A stretch of 64,000 nucleotides of DNA from Streptomyces sp. KL109B (GCF_030766935.1 NZ_JASERL010000010.1:248001-312000), one strand, 5' to 3'. Positions 49,812-59,090 are shown, counted from the first letter of the stretch. The notes: generated by a model not told the origin, from the sequence alone. Numbers and translations: made by a program.

Positions 49812-51368
49812 CTACTCCGCCACCACCAAGACCTCCGTCTCCCGGTTCAGCACCTCGCCCCGGAAGAACGCCGGGCTGCGCCGCCCCATCACCAGCATGA
49901 TCACGACGCCGACGAGCAGCAGGCCGACGCCGATCACGAAGACCGAGCCGACGCCGAGGACCGAGGAGCCACTGCCGTACGCCGGGTTCCACATGTCGAC
50001 GAGGGTCTTGATGAAGACGGCCGACAGGAGGACGCCGCCGAGGACCGGGAAGAGACCCTTGAAGGCGAAGTCCCGGGCGGAGGAGAACAGTTCGGCGCGG
50101 AAGTACCAGGCGCAGGCGAACGCCGTCAGGGCGTAGTAGAAGCAGATCATGAGGCCGAGCGCGTAGATCGTGTCGACGAGGACGTGCTCGGAGACCAGCG
50201 TCATGACCGTGTAGAAGACGGCCGTGGCGACGCCCGCCGTGATCGTCGCACGGCCCGGCGTGCGGAACTTCGGGTGCACGCGCGCGTACGACGCCGGGAG
50301 CGCCTCGTACGTCGACATGGCGAGGACCGTGCGGGCGACCGGGATGAACGTCGTCTGGAGGCTGGCCGCCGCCGAGGCGAGGACGGCGATGAAGAGCAGG
50401 ATGCCGAGCGTCGGGCCCATCACGGGACCGGCCAGCGCGGCGAAGACGTTGTCGGAGGTCTCCGGGTTGGCGAGGCCGAGGCCCTTGTCGCCCGAGCCGA
50501 CGACCATCTGCGCCGCCACGCCCGTGGCCAGGTACGAGCCGACCAGGACCACCATCGCGATGAGGGCTGCGCGGCCCGGGGTCTTGTCGCTGCCGATCGT
50601 CTCCTCGTTGGCCGTCAGGCAGGTGTCCCAGCCCCAGTACATGAAGATCGAGAGGGACAGGCCCGCCGTGAACGCGCCGAAGGACTGCACCGAGAACGGG
50701 TTCAGCCACGACCACGAGAAGTCCACCGAGGTCGCGGCGAAGTCGGCGGAGCCCGCCTTCGTCACCGCCATCACGACGAAGACGGCGAGCACCACCAACT
50801 GGAGTCCGACCAGTGTGTACTGCACGCCCTTCGTCGCGGTCATGCCGCGATAGCTGATCGCCGTCGCGGCCGCGATGAGGACGAGGCACGTGACGATGTG
50901 GACGGCCTTGTTGTCGTCCAGGCCCGCCACCGACGTGCTGTTGGTGATCTCGCCGGCCAGCAGCCAGAAGTACGAGGTCGCGACCCCGGCGAGGTTCGAC
51001 AGCACGATGATCGTCGCGATCACCAGGCCCCAGCCGCACATCCACCCGACGCGCGGCCCGAACGCCTTCACGGTCCACGTGAAGGACGTGCCGCAGTCCG
51101 GCATGACCTTGTTGAGCTCCCGGTACGCGAAGGCGACCAGCAGCATCGGCAGAAAGCCCGCGAGGAACACGGCGGGCATCTGGAGGCCGACCTCGCCGGC
51201 CGTGGAGCCGAGCGTGGAGGTCAGGCAGTAGACGGGGGCGACGGTCGAGACGCCGATGACGGCGCTGCCGAGCAGTCCGACGGAATTCCCGCCGAGTCCC
51301 TTACCGCCGCCCTTCTGGGAGGTGTCTGCGGCCCGCTCCGTCGAGGGCCCTGCGTCCAACTGAGTCAT
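49812..51368 (-). CDS. APC-superfamily amino-acid/polyamine permease
   Basis: The 518-residue protein has about 12-13 helices with the APC motif at the start (LLGSAVIGVSTVAPVYCLTSTLGST) and ELNKVMPDCGTSFTWTVKAFGPRVGWMCGW, the pattern of GabP/YfnA-like permeases. Start ATG 51368 (MTQLDAG); an extra 10 residues upstream are unlikely. It imports amino acids or amines with protons. The 237-bp leader upstream has no named site beyond an AT-richer stretch near 51420-51460. Monocistronic. Confidence 0.9.
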   Translation of the reverse strand: MTQLDAGPSTERAADTSQKGGGKGLGGNSVGLLGSAVIGVSTVAPVYCLTSTLGSTAGEVGLQMPAVFLAGFLPMLLVAFAYRELNKVMPDCGTSFTWTVKAFGPRVGWMCGWGLVIATIIVLSNLAGVATSYFWLLAGEITNSTSVAGLDDNKAVHIVTCLVLIAAATAISYRGMTATKGVQYTLVGLQLVVLAVFVVMAVTKAGSADFAATSVDFSWSWLNPFSVQSFGAFTAGLSLSIFMYWGWDTCLTANEETIGSDKTPGRAALIAMVVLVGSYLATGVAAQMVVGSGDKGLGLANPETSDNVFAALAGPVMGPTLGILLFIAVLASAAASLQTTFIPVARTVLAMSTYEALPASYARVHPKFRTPGRATITAGVATAVFYTVMTLVSEHVLVDTIYALGLMICFYYALTAFACAWYFRAELFSSARDFAFKGLFPVLGGVLLSAVFIKTLVDMWNPAYGSGSSVLGVGSVFVIGVGLLLVGVVIMLVMGRRSPAFFRGEVLNRETEVLVVAE

Positions 51369-51605
51369 GAACAGGACGTTAAATCCTGCGGTTTCCACAT
51401 CTGGCGGGTTTTGTCACGACCGCAACGGCTGTCAATCCATGGACAATTGGGACGGACACCCCGTGCATCCCAGGCCGGTGGTTCAGTCTACTGACAGAAC
51501 GCAAGGTGAATCGCCCGGCGTCCGATATTCGGTAATCGAAGCCGGGTCCGGTTTCGCCCGATTCAAAATTTTCCCGTGCCTATTGCGTCACGTACGGAAA
51601 CAGCC

Positions 51606-53201
51606 TCACGTACGGAAACGCCCTACCGCCGTGGGCACCGCGTAGAACAAGGAGAGCGTTCCCAGCGTGAGGAACGGCGTCAGCAGGTTCTGCGAGATGC
51701 AGAGGGCGATCACGCACGCGGCCCCGAGCCCGACCCAGAACAGCATGTACTCGCGGTCGCTGCCGCCCCGCCGGGACAACACGACCGCCTGGCAGATCAG
51801 CACGACGGAGGCGGCGGTGTCGATCACCCCCCACAGGCCGGGCAGCTGCAGCACCGCGGCGATCACCGTCGGCACCAGCCACAGCAGCCCGAGCATCGGC
51901 CGCCCCGGCAGCCCGGGACCACCGTCGTGCCGCACGGCGGTACCGCGCGGGGGCGGCCCCGAGGACGGCCGGGACGACGGCCCCGCCGTCGGTCGGGTCG
52001 CTCCGTACGCCGCCGGGTACTGGGGCTGCCCGTACGAGGGCGGAGTCGACGGCGGCGTCGACGGCGGCGTCGACGGCGAGTGCGACTGCGGCGTCCCGTA
52101 CGGGGCCGAAGGCGGAGTCGCGGGCGGCGGCGGGGACGAGGGCCCTGCCGCCGGTCCCTGCGTCGCCGCGTAGTGGAACCCGGGGCCTGCGGCGCCACCC
52201 GCCACCCCGCCACCACCGTCGTACGCCGTGTATCCGGGCCCGAAGCCCGCCGGCTCCGGGCCGAAACCCTGCCCCGGTACCGGCCCCTGCCCCTGCCCCT
52301 GCCCCTGCCCCTGCCCCTGAAGCACCGTGTCCGCCCGCGCCTCCAGGTTCAGCAGCTGCCCCGACGTACGGGCGATCACCGAGACGACCTGCGCGGGCAG
52401 CCACGTGTCGCTCGTCTTGTCGTGCGTGCGCGCCCGCGCGACGAGCTGCCCCGCTTCCGGCCGCCGCTCCGCGTCCTGGTCGAGGCAGTCCCGTATGAGG
52501 TCCCGCATCTCGGCGTCCACGCCCGGCAGCTGCGTGTCGAGGCTGCCACGGTGCGGCTGCACCCCCGTGGCGGCGAAGGCGAGCGTGAGGCCGAAGCTGA
52601 AGACGTCGGTGGCGGCGGTGACCTGCTCGCCGAAGGCCTGTTCAGGCGACATGTAGGCCGGGGTGCCGATCCGTACCCCGGTCGAGGTGAGACCCCCCGA
52701 GGTCAGCCCCGCGTCGAGCGCGGCGTGCACGATGCCGAAGTCGATGAGGCGCGGCCCGTCTGCGGACAGCAGCACGTTCGACGGCTTGAGGTCCCGGTGC
52801 ACGAGCCGCGCGCGGTGCACATGCTCCAGGGTCTGCGCGAGGTCCGCCGCGAGCCGCCACAGCGACTCGGCGGGCAGCGGCCCGAACCGGTCGACCGCGT
52901 CCTGGAGGGAGGGCCCCGACACGTACTCCGAGGCGTACCAGGGGTGCCGCTCGTCCAGGCCCGTGTCGACGACCGGCACCGTCCCCGGCGCCCCGACCCG
53001 CCGCACGACGTCCGCCTCGCGCCGGAAGCGCTCCCGGAAGCCCGGCTGCGCCGACATGTCGGCGTGGATGAACTTCAGCGCGACGGAGCGGCCTCCGACG
53101 TTGCGGGCCAGATAGACCCGCCCCATGCCGCCCTCACCGATCCGCCCGAGCACCCGGTACGTGCCGACCGTGCGCGGATCCCGCGCCTCCAGCGCCTCCA
53201 T
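51606..53201 (-). CDS. Hanks-type Ser/Thr protein kinase with C-terminal membrane helices
   Basis: The 531-residue kinase has GEGGMGRVYLA (glycine loop), VALKF (Lys), HRDLKPSNVLL (catalytic loop), DFG and GTPAYMSPEQ. A Pro/Gly/Gln-rich linker follows, with GQGQGQGQGQG (a 6-bp tandem repeat) and STPPSTPPSTPPSY. The C-terminus has about three membrane helices (MLGLLWLVPTVIAAVLQLPG...) rather than PASTA domains. ATG 53201. It phosphorylates Ser/Thr of target proteins; targets unknown. Four 10-bp direct repeats in its promoter region suggest tight regulation. Confidence 0.93.
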   Translation of the reverse strand: MEALEARDPRTVGTYRVLGRIGEGGMGRVYLARNVGGRSVALKFIHADMSAQPGFRERFRREADVVRRVGAPGTVPVVDTGLDERHPWYASEYVSGPSLQDAVDRFGPLPAESLWRLAADLAQTLEHVHRARLVHRDLKPSNVLLSADGPRLIDFGIVHAALDAGLTSGGLTSTGVRIGTPAYMSPEQAFGEQVTAATDVFSFGLTLAFAATGVQPHRGSLDTQLPGVDAEMRDLIRDCLDQDAERRPEAGQLVARARTHDKTSDTWLPAQVVSVIARTSGQLLNLEARADTVLQGQGQGQGQGQGPVPGQGFGPEPAGFGPGYTAYDGGGGVAGGAAGPGFHYAATQGPAAGPSSPPPPATPPSAPYGTPQSHSPSTPPSTPPSTPPSYGQPQYPAAYGATRPTAGPSSRPSSGPPPRGTAVRHDGGPGLPGRPMLGLLWLVPTVIAAVLQLPGLWGVIDTAASVVLICQAVVLSRRGGSDREYMLFWVGLGAACVIALCISQNLLTPFLTLGTLSLFYAVPTAVGRFRT

Positions 53202-53230
53202 GGAACCCCCGGTTCCGCCGTAGTGACCGC

Positions 53231-53294
53231 CTACAACTAGCTACAACTAGCTACAACTACCTACAACTGCGTATCTTCACATGCCCAGTTGTAG
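53231..53294. repeat. four 10-bp direct repeats and one inverted copy in the kinase promoter
   Basis: CTACAACTAG twice, CTACAACTAC, and CTACAACTGC follow without gap (53231-53270). An inverted AGTTGTAG lies at 53287-53294. A 10-bp period puts all copies on about the same DNA face. Confidence 0.85.
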
Positions 53295-53367
53295 ACACGC
53301 AGTAATGCGGTCCGAGGGTTCCGTGGTACGCCTGGTGCGCACGGTGCGGATGGCACCAGGGCCCGCC

Positions 53368-54831
53368 CTACCCGGGCCAGACGATCGACTGCCACTCGCT
53401 GTACGCGTGCAGCGCGTACGAGCCGACGTCCCGGCCCACCCCGCTCTTCTTGAAGCCACCGAACGGCGCCTCCATGTTCCGCCCGATCCCGTTCACGCCG
53501 ACCCCGCCGGCCCGCAGCCGCCGCGCGACGCGGAACGCCCGCGCGACGTCCCCCGACCACACGTAGTCGATGAGCCCGTAGTCGGAGTCGTTGGCGAGGG
53601 CGACCGCCTCGTCCTCGTCGCCGTCGAACGGCACCACGGCGACGACAGGCCCGAAGATCTCCTCGCGGACGACCCGCATGTCGTTGGTGCAGTCGGCGAG
53701 CAGCGTGGGCGCGACGTAGAACCCCTTCTCGAAGGTAGGCCGCTCGCCGCCCGCGACGACCGTCGCCCCCTCCTTGCGCCCCAACTCCACGTACGACTCG
53801 ACCCGTTCCCGGTGCGCGCCCGAGATGACGGGCCCGACGACGGTCCCCTTCTCCCTCGGGTCGCCGACCTTCATGTAGCCGATGTACGCGGTGAGCTTGG
53901 CGACGAACTCGTCGTAGACGGAGCGGTGCACGAGGGCGCGCGTCGGGGCGGTGCAGATCTGTCCGCTGTAGAAGGCGTACGTCGTCCCGATCCCGGCGAC
54001 GGCCGAATCGAGGTCGGCATCGTCGAGGACGACGGCGGCGCCCTTGCCGCCCAGCTCCATCAACTGCCGCTTCATGGACCGGCCGCACACCTCGCCGATG
54101 CGCTGACCGACGGCGGTGGACCCGGTGAAGCTGACCATGTCGACATCCGCCGACTCGACGGCGGCCTCACCCACACCCACCTCCGCCCCGCTCACGACAT
54201 TCACGACACCGGCCGGCGCCCCCGCCTCCTCCAGGGCGGCCGCCATCCGGAACACGGACAGCGGGTCCTGCGGCGCGGGTTTCACGACGACCGTGTTGCC
54301 CATCGCGAGCGCGGGCGCCACCTTGCCCGCCGGGTTGGCCCACGGATTGTTGTACGAGGTGATGCAGGTGACGACGCCGACGGGCTGCCGCACGGCGACG
54401 GCTCCCATCACGCCCGCCTTCCCCATCGGCCCGGCCTCGTTGATCTGCGGCGGCAGCGCCTCCTCGACGGGCTCAAGGGCCCCCTTCGCGTACCGCCGGA
54501 ACCGCGAGACGCCGACCGCGACCTGCATGCCGCGCGCGGTCCCGGTCGTCGCCCCGCTCTCCGCCTGCGCGAGCTCGGCGTTGGCGACGAAGTCCCGCTG
54601 CATGAGGTCGGCGGCCCGGTCGAGGATCGCGGCCCGCTCCTGAGGCTTCGTACGCGACCACGGCTCGAAGGCGTCACGGGCCGCGCGCGCGGCGTCGTAC
54701 ACCTGCTGCCGCGAGGCCTCCGGCGCGTGTCCGACGACGGTCTCGCTCGCCGGGTCGACGACGTCGTAGTGCCCACCGCCCGGCTCGACCCACTCGCCTC
54801 CGATGAACAACTTTCCGCTGCCAGTGGTCAC
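53368..54831 (-). CDS. NAD(P)-dependent aldehyde dehydrogenase
   Basis: The 487-residue ALDH has the cofactor motif SFTGSTAVGQRIGE, the general base Glu in MELGGKGA, the nucleophile Cys in GQICTAPTR, and a C-terminal GGFKKSGVGRD. It oxidises aldehydes to acids. GTG 54831 (MTTGSGKLFIGGEW) has GAAGGGGG upstream and is preferred over a long upstream frame. It is downstream of the amidohydrolase at 55051 on the same strand but with a strong hairpin between them, and probably belongs to the catabolic block. Confidence 0.92.
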   Translation of the reverse strand: MTTGSGKLFIGGEWVEPGGGHYDVVDPASETVVGHAPEASRQQVYDAARAARDAFEPWSRTKPQERAAILDRAADLMQRDFVANAELAQAESGATTGTARGMQVAVGVSRFRRYAKGALEPVEEALPPQINEAGPMGKAGVMGAVAVRQPVGVVTCITSYNNPWANPAGKVAPALAMGNTVVVKPAPQDPLSVFRMAAALEEAGAPAGVVNVVSGAEVGVGEAAVESADVDMVSFTGSTAVGQRIGEVCGRSMKRQLMELGGKGAAVVLDDADLDSAVAGIGTTYAFYSGQICTAPTRALVHRSVYDEFVAKLTAYIGYMKVGDPREKGTVVGPVISGAHRERVESYVELGRKEGATVVAGGERPTFEKGFYVAPTLLADCTNDMRVVREEIFGPVVAVVPFDGDEDEAVALANDSDYGLIDYVWSGDVARAFRVARRLRAGGVGVNGIGRNMEAPFGGFKKSGVGRDVGSYALHAYSEWQSIVWPG

Positions 54832-54985
54832 TTGGCCCCCTTCAAGGCTGCCTCGGTACGATTCCTGTCGTGCGTTGTGAGAACCAAGCGCGCACAGCGT
54901 GCCGATCGAGAACCAAGACGGCACGCACGAGCATTGCTCAAGACCCCGGGCAGGTTCCGTCCCGGCTGGTGTCGAGGGAGTGAGA

Positions 54986-55010
54986 CCTCGCGGGCCGCCG
55001 GCCCGCGAGG
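54986..55010 (-). terminator. hairpin terminator after the D-aminoacylase-like gene
   Basis: CCTCGCGGGCC and GGCCCGCGAGG form an 11-bp perfect stem with a 3-base loop, about 40 bp beyond the stop of the minus-strand amidohydrolase. Confidence 0.85.
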
Positions 55011-55050
55011 CTTCCTGAGCCAGGAATCCCCCGGGCACACGGGGGAGGGT

Positions 55051-56790
55051 TCAATTGGTGCTCACCGTCCGCGTATCGGCCCCGGACCGCAGCACCTTGC
55101 CGGGCACGGCGCCGCTCACGACATCACCGCGCATGGCTTCAACTCCGTTGACCCACACGGCGTTGATGCCGATGGCCTTGGAGTCGAGCCGCGGGCTGTC
55201 GCCCGGCAGGTCGTGCACGAGGGTGGCCTTGCCCGCGTCGATGGTCTCGGGGTCGAACAGGACGAGGTCGGCGTGCCACCCCTCCTGGATCCGCCCGCGC
55301 TCCCGCAGCCCGAAGAGCTGCGCGGGGTCATCGGTCAGCATCTTCACGGCAGCCTCAAGCCCCATCAGCTTCCGCCCCCGCAGGCAGTCCCCGATGAACC
55401 GGGTCGTGTACGGCGCCCCGCACATCCGGTCCAGGTGCGCGCCCGCGTCGGACCCGCCGAGCATGACGTCCTCGTGCGCCCAGGTCTCGGCGCGCAGCGC
55501 CCACGAGTCGGGGTCGTTATCGGTCGGCATCGGCCAAAGAACGGTCCGCAGCCCGTCGTTGGCGCAGATCTCGACGAGACACTCGAACGGCTCCTGCCCC
55601 CGCTCTGCGGCGATGTCCTTGACGACCCGCCCGGAGAGCCCCTCGTTCGCCTCGGAGTACGTGTCCCCGATGACGTACCGCCCGAAGTTCGCGAGCCGCC
55701 GGAAGACGCCGGCCTCCTTGCTGTCGGCACGCCGCAGCATCTCGGTACGGGTGTCGGGATCACGCAACTTGGCGATCCGCTCCTCGACGGGAAGCCCCAG
55801 AATCTCACCCCACCCGGGTATGAGATTGAGCGCGCAGAACGTCCCAAGAGACATGTTCATCGGCGTCAGAATCGGCATCGTCAGCGCGACGATCCGCCCG
55901 CCGGACTTCCGGGCCCGCTCACTCGCCTCCAACTGCCGCGGTACGCGCTCGGGCACGGCGGCGTCGATGGTCAGCACGTTCCAGTTGAGCGGCCGCCCGG
56001 CGGCAGCGGTCATGTCGACGAACAGGTCGATCTCGTCATCGGCGAACTGGTCGAGACACCCGGCGACGATGGCCTCGATCTGCGTCCCCTCGTGCTCGCC
56101 AACAGCCTTGCTGAGCGCGATGAGTTCGGCTGGCTTCGCGTGCCGCGAGGCGACGGGCTTGCCGTCCCCGTCCGAGTGCGAGGACGACTGCGTGGTGGAG
56201 AGCCCCCACGCCCCCGCCTCCATGGCGTCCTTCAACAGCCCGACCATCTGGGCGAGTTGCTCGGCTGTCGGCTGCCCACCGACGGCATCGGCCCCCATCA
56301 CATACCGGCGCAGCGCACAGTGCCCCACCATGAACCCGGCGTTGACCGCGATCCGCCCGTCGAGCGCCCCGAGGTAGTCCCCGAACGAATTCCACGTCCA
56401 AGGAGCCCCCTCCTCCAGGGCCACGAGGGACATCCCCTCCACCTTGGACATCATCCGCCGCGTGTAGTCGGCGTCCCCCGGCCGCGCGGGATTCAACGGC
56501 GCGAGCGTGAACCCGCAGTTGCCGCCCGCGACCGTCGTCACGCCGTGATTGAGCGAGGGCGTGGCGTACGGGTCCCAGAACAGCTGGGCGTCGTAGTGCG
56601 TATGCGGATCGACGAACCCGGGCGCGAGCACGAGCCCGGTCGCGTCCTCGGTACTCCGGGCCTCCTCGGCGACCTGCCCGGCCTCCGCGACCACGGCGAT
56701 CCGCCCGTCCCGAATCCCGACATCGGCTGTATAGGAGGGCGCACCGGTCCCGTCAACGACGGTGGCGCCCTTGATGAGGTGGTCGAGCAT
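55051..56790 (-). CDS. amidohydrolase of the N-acyl-D-amino-acid deacylase type
   Basis: The 579-residue metal-dependent hydrolase has LAPGFVDPHTHYDAQLFWDP (HxH metal site), GNCGFTLAP, MVGHCALRR, and a late metal-ligand Asp region (MLGGSDAGAHLDRM). This is the D-aminoacylase-like amidohydrolase clan (COG3653 type), which removes N-acyl groups or opens cyclic amides. ATG 56790 has GGGAGA upstream. It lies between the LLM gene (upstream, with a 284-bp gap filled by repeats) and the aldehyde dehydrogenase on the same strand. Substrate unknown. Confidence 0.88.
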   Translation of the reverse strand: MLDHLIKGATVVDGTGAPSYTADVGIRDGRIAVVAEAGQVAEEARSTEDATGLVLAPGFVDPHTHYDAQLFWDPYATPSLNHGVTTVAGGNCGFTLAPLNPARPGDADYTRRMMSKVEGMSLVALEEGAPWTWNSFGDYLGALDGRIAVNAGFMVGHCALRRYVMGADAVGGQPTAEQLAQMVGLLKDAMEAGAWGLSTTQSSSHSDGDGKPVASRHAKPAELIALSKAVGEHEGTQIEAIVAGCLDQFADDEIDLFVDMTAAAGRPLNWNVLTIDAAVPERVPRQLEASERARKSGGRIVALTMPILTPMNMSLGTFCALNLIPGWGEILGLPVEERIAKLRDPDTRTEMLRRADSKEAGVFRRLANFGRYVIGDTYSEANEGLSGRVVKDIAAERGQEPFECLVEICANDGLRTVLWPMPTDNDPDSWALRAETWAHEDVMLGGSDAGAHLDRMCGAPYTTRFIGDCLRGRKLMGLEAAVKMLTDDPAQLFGLRERGRIQEGWHADLVLFDPETIDAGKATLVHDLPGDSPRLDSKAIGINAVWVNGVEAMRGDVVSGAVPGKVLRSGADTRTVSTN

Positions 56791-56830
56791 ACGAGTCCGT
56801 CTCCCTTCACATCTGGTTCTCAGCCGCGCA

Positions 56831-56993
56831 CCATCAAGCCCGAGTCCGCACCATCAAGCCCGAGTCCGCACCATCAAGCCCGAGTCCGCACCATCAAGCC
56901 CCTGCGGCGATTGAGCAGCGGGGCCCGGGGCAGAGCCCCGATCTTTTCCAGCCCCGCCGGCGATTGAGGCGCGGGGCCCGGGGCAGCGCCCCG
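56831..56993 (+). repeat. 20-bp tandem repeats fused to two GC-rich repeat copies
   Basis: CCATCAAGCCCGAGTCCGCA is present three times (56831-56890), then its first part runs directly into a GC-rich repeat copy (56896-56940), followed by a second copy (56949-56993) after an ATCTTTTCC linker. The CAAGCCC shared by both suggests the 20-mers arose from the start of the GC-rich repeat. This fills most of the 284-bp gap. Confidence 0.88.
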
Positions 56994-57074
56994 CGACCGC
57001 AACCCCGCCACCCGCACCGCCCGAAGGGCCCCGACCTCCGTCCGGGAGGGGAAGCCGGGGCCGGTCCGCGAGGA

Positions 57075-58193
57075 CTACGCAGCCGACCGGAACCGGGTCG
57101 TCCGATGCACCGGATCCGTATCGATCTTCGGAATCACGTGCTCCCCGATCAGCTTGATCGAGTTGAGCGTGTCCTCATGCGACACCCCGATCGGCAGCCC
57201 GAACGACAACTGGTCCGCCCCTGCCTGCTCCCACCGCTTGCACTGCTGCAACACCTCGTCCGGGTCACCACAGATCATCAGCTCCTCCGCGATGAGCAGC
57301 TCGATGATCTCCGCCGAGTACTCCGGCAGGATCTCCGGCCACTCCGGAATCCCCTCCGGCCGCGGGAACGTGTCGTGGTACCGGAACAGCAGCGACTGCA
57401 GATAGTTGAGCCCGCCGTTCACGGCGATCTCCACGGCCTTGTCATGCGTCTCCGCACAGATGGCGGTGGACGTCACCATGACGTTGTCGTTGACGAAGTC
57501 CCCGATCGGATCCGGGTCCTGAATAGCCGTCTTGTACTGCTCAAGCACCCACTCCATGTCGGAGACCTTCTGCACGCTGAACCCGAGAACACCGAGCCCC
57601 TTCTTCGCCGCCATCGCGTACGAGGGCGGGGACCCGGCCGCGTACCACATGCCGGGGTGCGACTTCCCGTACGGCTTCGGCAGCACCTTGCGGGGCGGCA
57701 GCTCCCAGTGCTTGCCCTTGAACCCGACGTACTCGTCCTGGAGCCACATCTTCGGGAACTCGCGGATGGTCTCTTCCCAGATCTCCTTGGTGTAGTTCAT
57801 GTCGGTCACACCCGGCATGAACCCAAGAATCTCGTGGCTACCCGCTCCCCGCCCGCTGCCGAACTCGAACCGCCCCTCGCTGAGGTGGTCGAGCATGGCC
57901 ACCTTCTCCGCGACCTTCACGGGGTGGTTGACCGGTGCCAGCGGATTGAAGATGCCGGACCCCAGGTGAATCCGGTCGGTCGCGTGCGCCAGGTACCCGA
58001 GGAACACGTCGTTCGCGGAAAGGTGCGAGTACTCCTCCAGGAAGTGGTGCTCGGACGCCCAGGCGTACTTGAAGCCGGACTTGTCCGCCTGGATGACGTA
58101 CTCGGTCTCGTTCATGAGCGCTCGGTGCTCGGCCGTGGGGTCGGTCAGCGCCTTCTTGCCCAAGTATCCCTGTACAAAGAGCCCGAATTCCAA
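57075..58193 (-). CDS. LLM-class (bacterial luciferase-like) flavin-dependent oxidoreductase
   Basis: The 372-residue TIM-barrel protein begins MEFGLFVQGYLGKKALTD, as in long-chain luciferase-like monooxygenases, and has FKYAWASEHHFLEEYSHLSANDVFLG and FEFGSGRGAGSHEILGF. It uses FMN or F420. The start codon is TTG at 58193, with no ribosome binding site on the coding strand, so translation may be weak or leaderless. The TCTGACG-N3-CGTCAGA operator lies 25-41 bp upstream. Likely a monooxygenase of the catabolic block. Confidence 0.88.
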   Translation of the reverse strand: MEFGLFVQGYLGKKALTDPTAEHRALMNETEYVIQADKSGFKYAWASEHHFLEEYSHLSANDVFLGYLAHATDRIHLGSGIFNPLAPVNHPVKVAEKVAMLDHLSEGRFEFGSGRGAGSHEILGFMPGVTDMNYTKEIWEETIREFPKMWLQDEYVGFKGKHWELPPRKVLPKPYGKSHPGMWYAAGSPPSYAMAAKKGLGVLGFSVQKVSDMEWVLEQYKTAIQDPDPIGDFVNDNVMVTSTAICAETHDKAVEIAVNGGLNYLQSLLFRYHDTFPRPEGIPEWPEILPEYSAEIIELLIAEELMICGDPDEVLQQCKRWEQAGADQLSFGLPIGVSHEDTLNSIKLIGEHVIPKIDTDPVHRTTRFRSAA

Positions 58194-58217
58194 GGAGGTT
58201 CACCGTCCTCGTCAGTT

Positions 58218-58293
58218 TCTGACGATGCGTCAGATTGGATGTGTCGACTGTTCCACCGTGCGCCGGAGGCGTCAATACCTGACGCATCGTCAG
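58218..58293. promoter_or_regulatory. TGACG-N3-CGTCA operators, sites B1 and B2
   Basis: TCTGACG-ATG-CGTCAGA at 58218-58234 and CTGACG-CAT-CGTCAG at 58279-58293, with centres 60 bp apart, lie upstream of the LLM gene at 58193. A half site CGTCAG at 58210-58215 adds to the cluster. Confidence 0.85.
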
Positions 58294-58301
58294 CTACGTT
58301 C

Positions 58302-59090
58302 TCAGAGCACACTGACGCCGGCGAGCCATCCGCCGTCCACGACGAACGGCTGCCCGGTGATGTACGCCGAGTCCTCCTCGGCGGTGAGGAAGAGCGCGAG
58401 CCGCGCGACCTCCTCCGGCTTTCCGACCCGGCCGAGCGGCACGAGCTTCTGGTACAGCTCGCCGAGGGCCTGCGCGGCCTCCTCGGTGTTCGCCTCCGGG
58501 TCGAGCTGGGACGGGTTGCTCATGGCGGTGTCGATGGCCCCCGGACAGACCGCGTTGACCCGGATCTTCTGCCCGGCCAACTCCATGGCGGCGACGCGCG
58601 TGAGCCCGACGATGGCGTGCTTGGTGGCGGCGTAGGCACCGACGTACGACATGCCGGTGACCCCCGTGTACGAGGAGGTGTTCACGATCGAGCCACCGCC
58701 GGCGGCCCCGATCTCGGGCGCGACGGTCTTGATCCCGAGGAACGCCCCGACCTGATTCACCTGCACGACCTGCTGAAACTCTTCGAGCGGCGTCGAAACG
58801 AGCTCATTGAACCGCAGGATCCCCGCGTTGTTGACGAGCCCATCGATCTTCCCGAAGGCGCCCTTCGCGGAGCGGACGGCGGCGACCCAGTCCTCCTCCT
58901 TGCTCACGTCGAGGTGTACGTAGACGGCGTTGCCGTTGCCGAGGTCCTTGGCGACGGCCTCGCCCTGGTCGTCGAGCACGTCGGCGACGACGATCTTGGC
59001 GCCCTCCGAGGCGAACAGCCGCGCCTCCTGCTCGCCCTGCCCGCGCGCCGCACCGGTGATGAGGACGACACGTCCATCGAGCTTTCCCAT
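58302..59090 (-). CDS. short-chain dehydrogenase/reductase (3-oxoacyl/steroid type)
   Basis: The 262-residue SDR has LITGAARGQGEQEA (TGxxxGxG), VNNAGIL, the Ser in NTSSYTG, and YAATKHAIVG (YxxxK). The C-terminus DGGWLAGVSVL fits the glucose-dehydrogenase-like branch. ATG 59090 has AAGGGG upstream. It follows the LLM gene at 59125 on the same strand after 34 bp, so the two form an operon controlled by the operator at 60.1 kb. Substrate unknown; likely a cyclic or hydroxylated compound made by the oxygenase. Confidence 0.92.
   Translation of the reverse strand: MGKLDGRVVLITGAARGQGEQEARLFASEGAKIVVADVLDDQGEAVAKDLGNGNAVYVHLDVSKEEDWVAAVRSAKGAFGKIDGLVNNAGILRFNELVSTPLEEFQQVVQVNQVGAFLGIKTVAPEIGAAGGGSIVNTSSYTGVTGMSYVGAYAATKHAIVGLTRVAAMELAGQKIRVNAVCPGAIDTAMSNPSQLDPEANTEEAAQALGELYQKLVPLGRVGKPEEVARLALFLTAEEDSAYITGQPFVVDGGWLAGVSVL

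Noticed and set aside
52280..52320. Six-base tandem repeat in the kinase gene as a phase-variation switch
   Set aside because: The 6-bp unit keeps the frame, so copy change would only alter linker length.
53231..53270. CRISPR or plasmid iterons
   Set aside because: The 10-bp units have no spacers and no replication gene follows; a promoter role is more likely.
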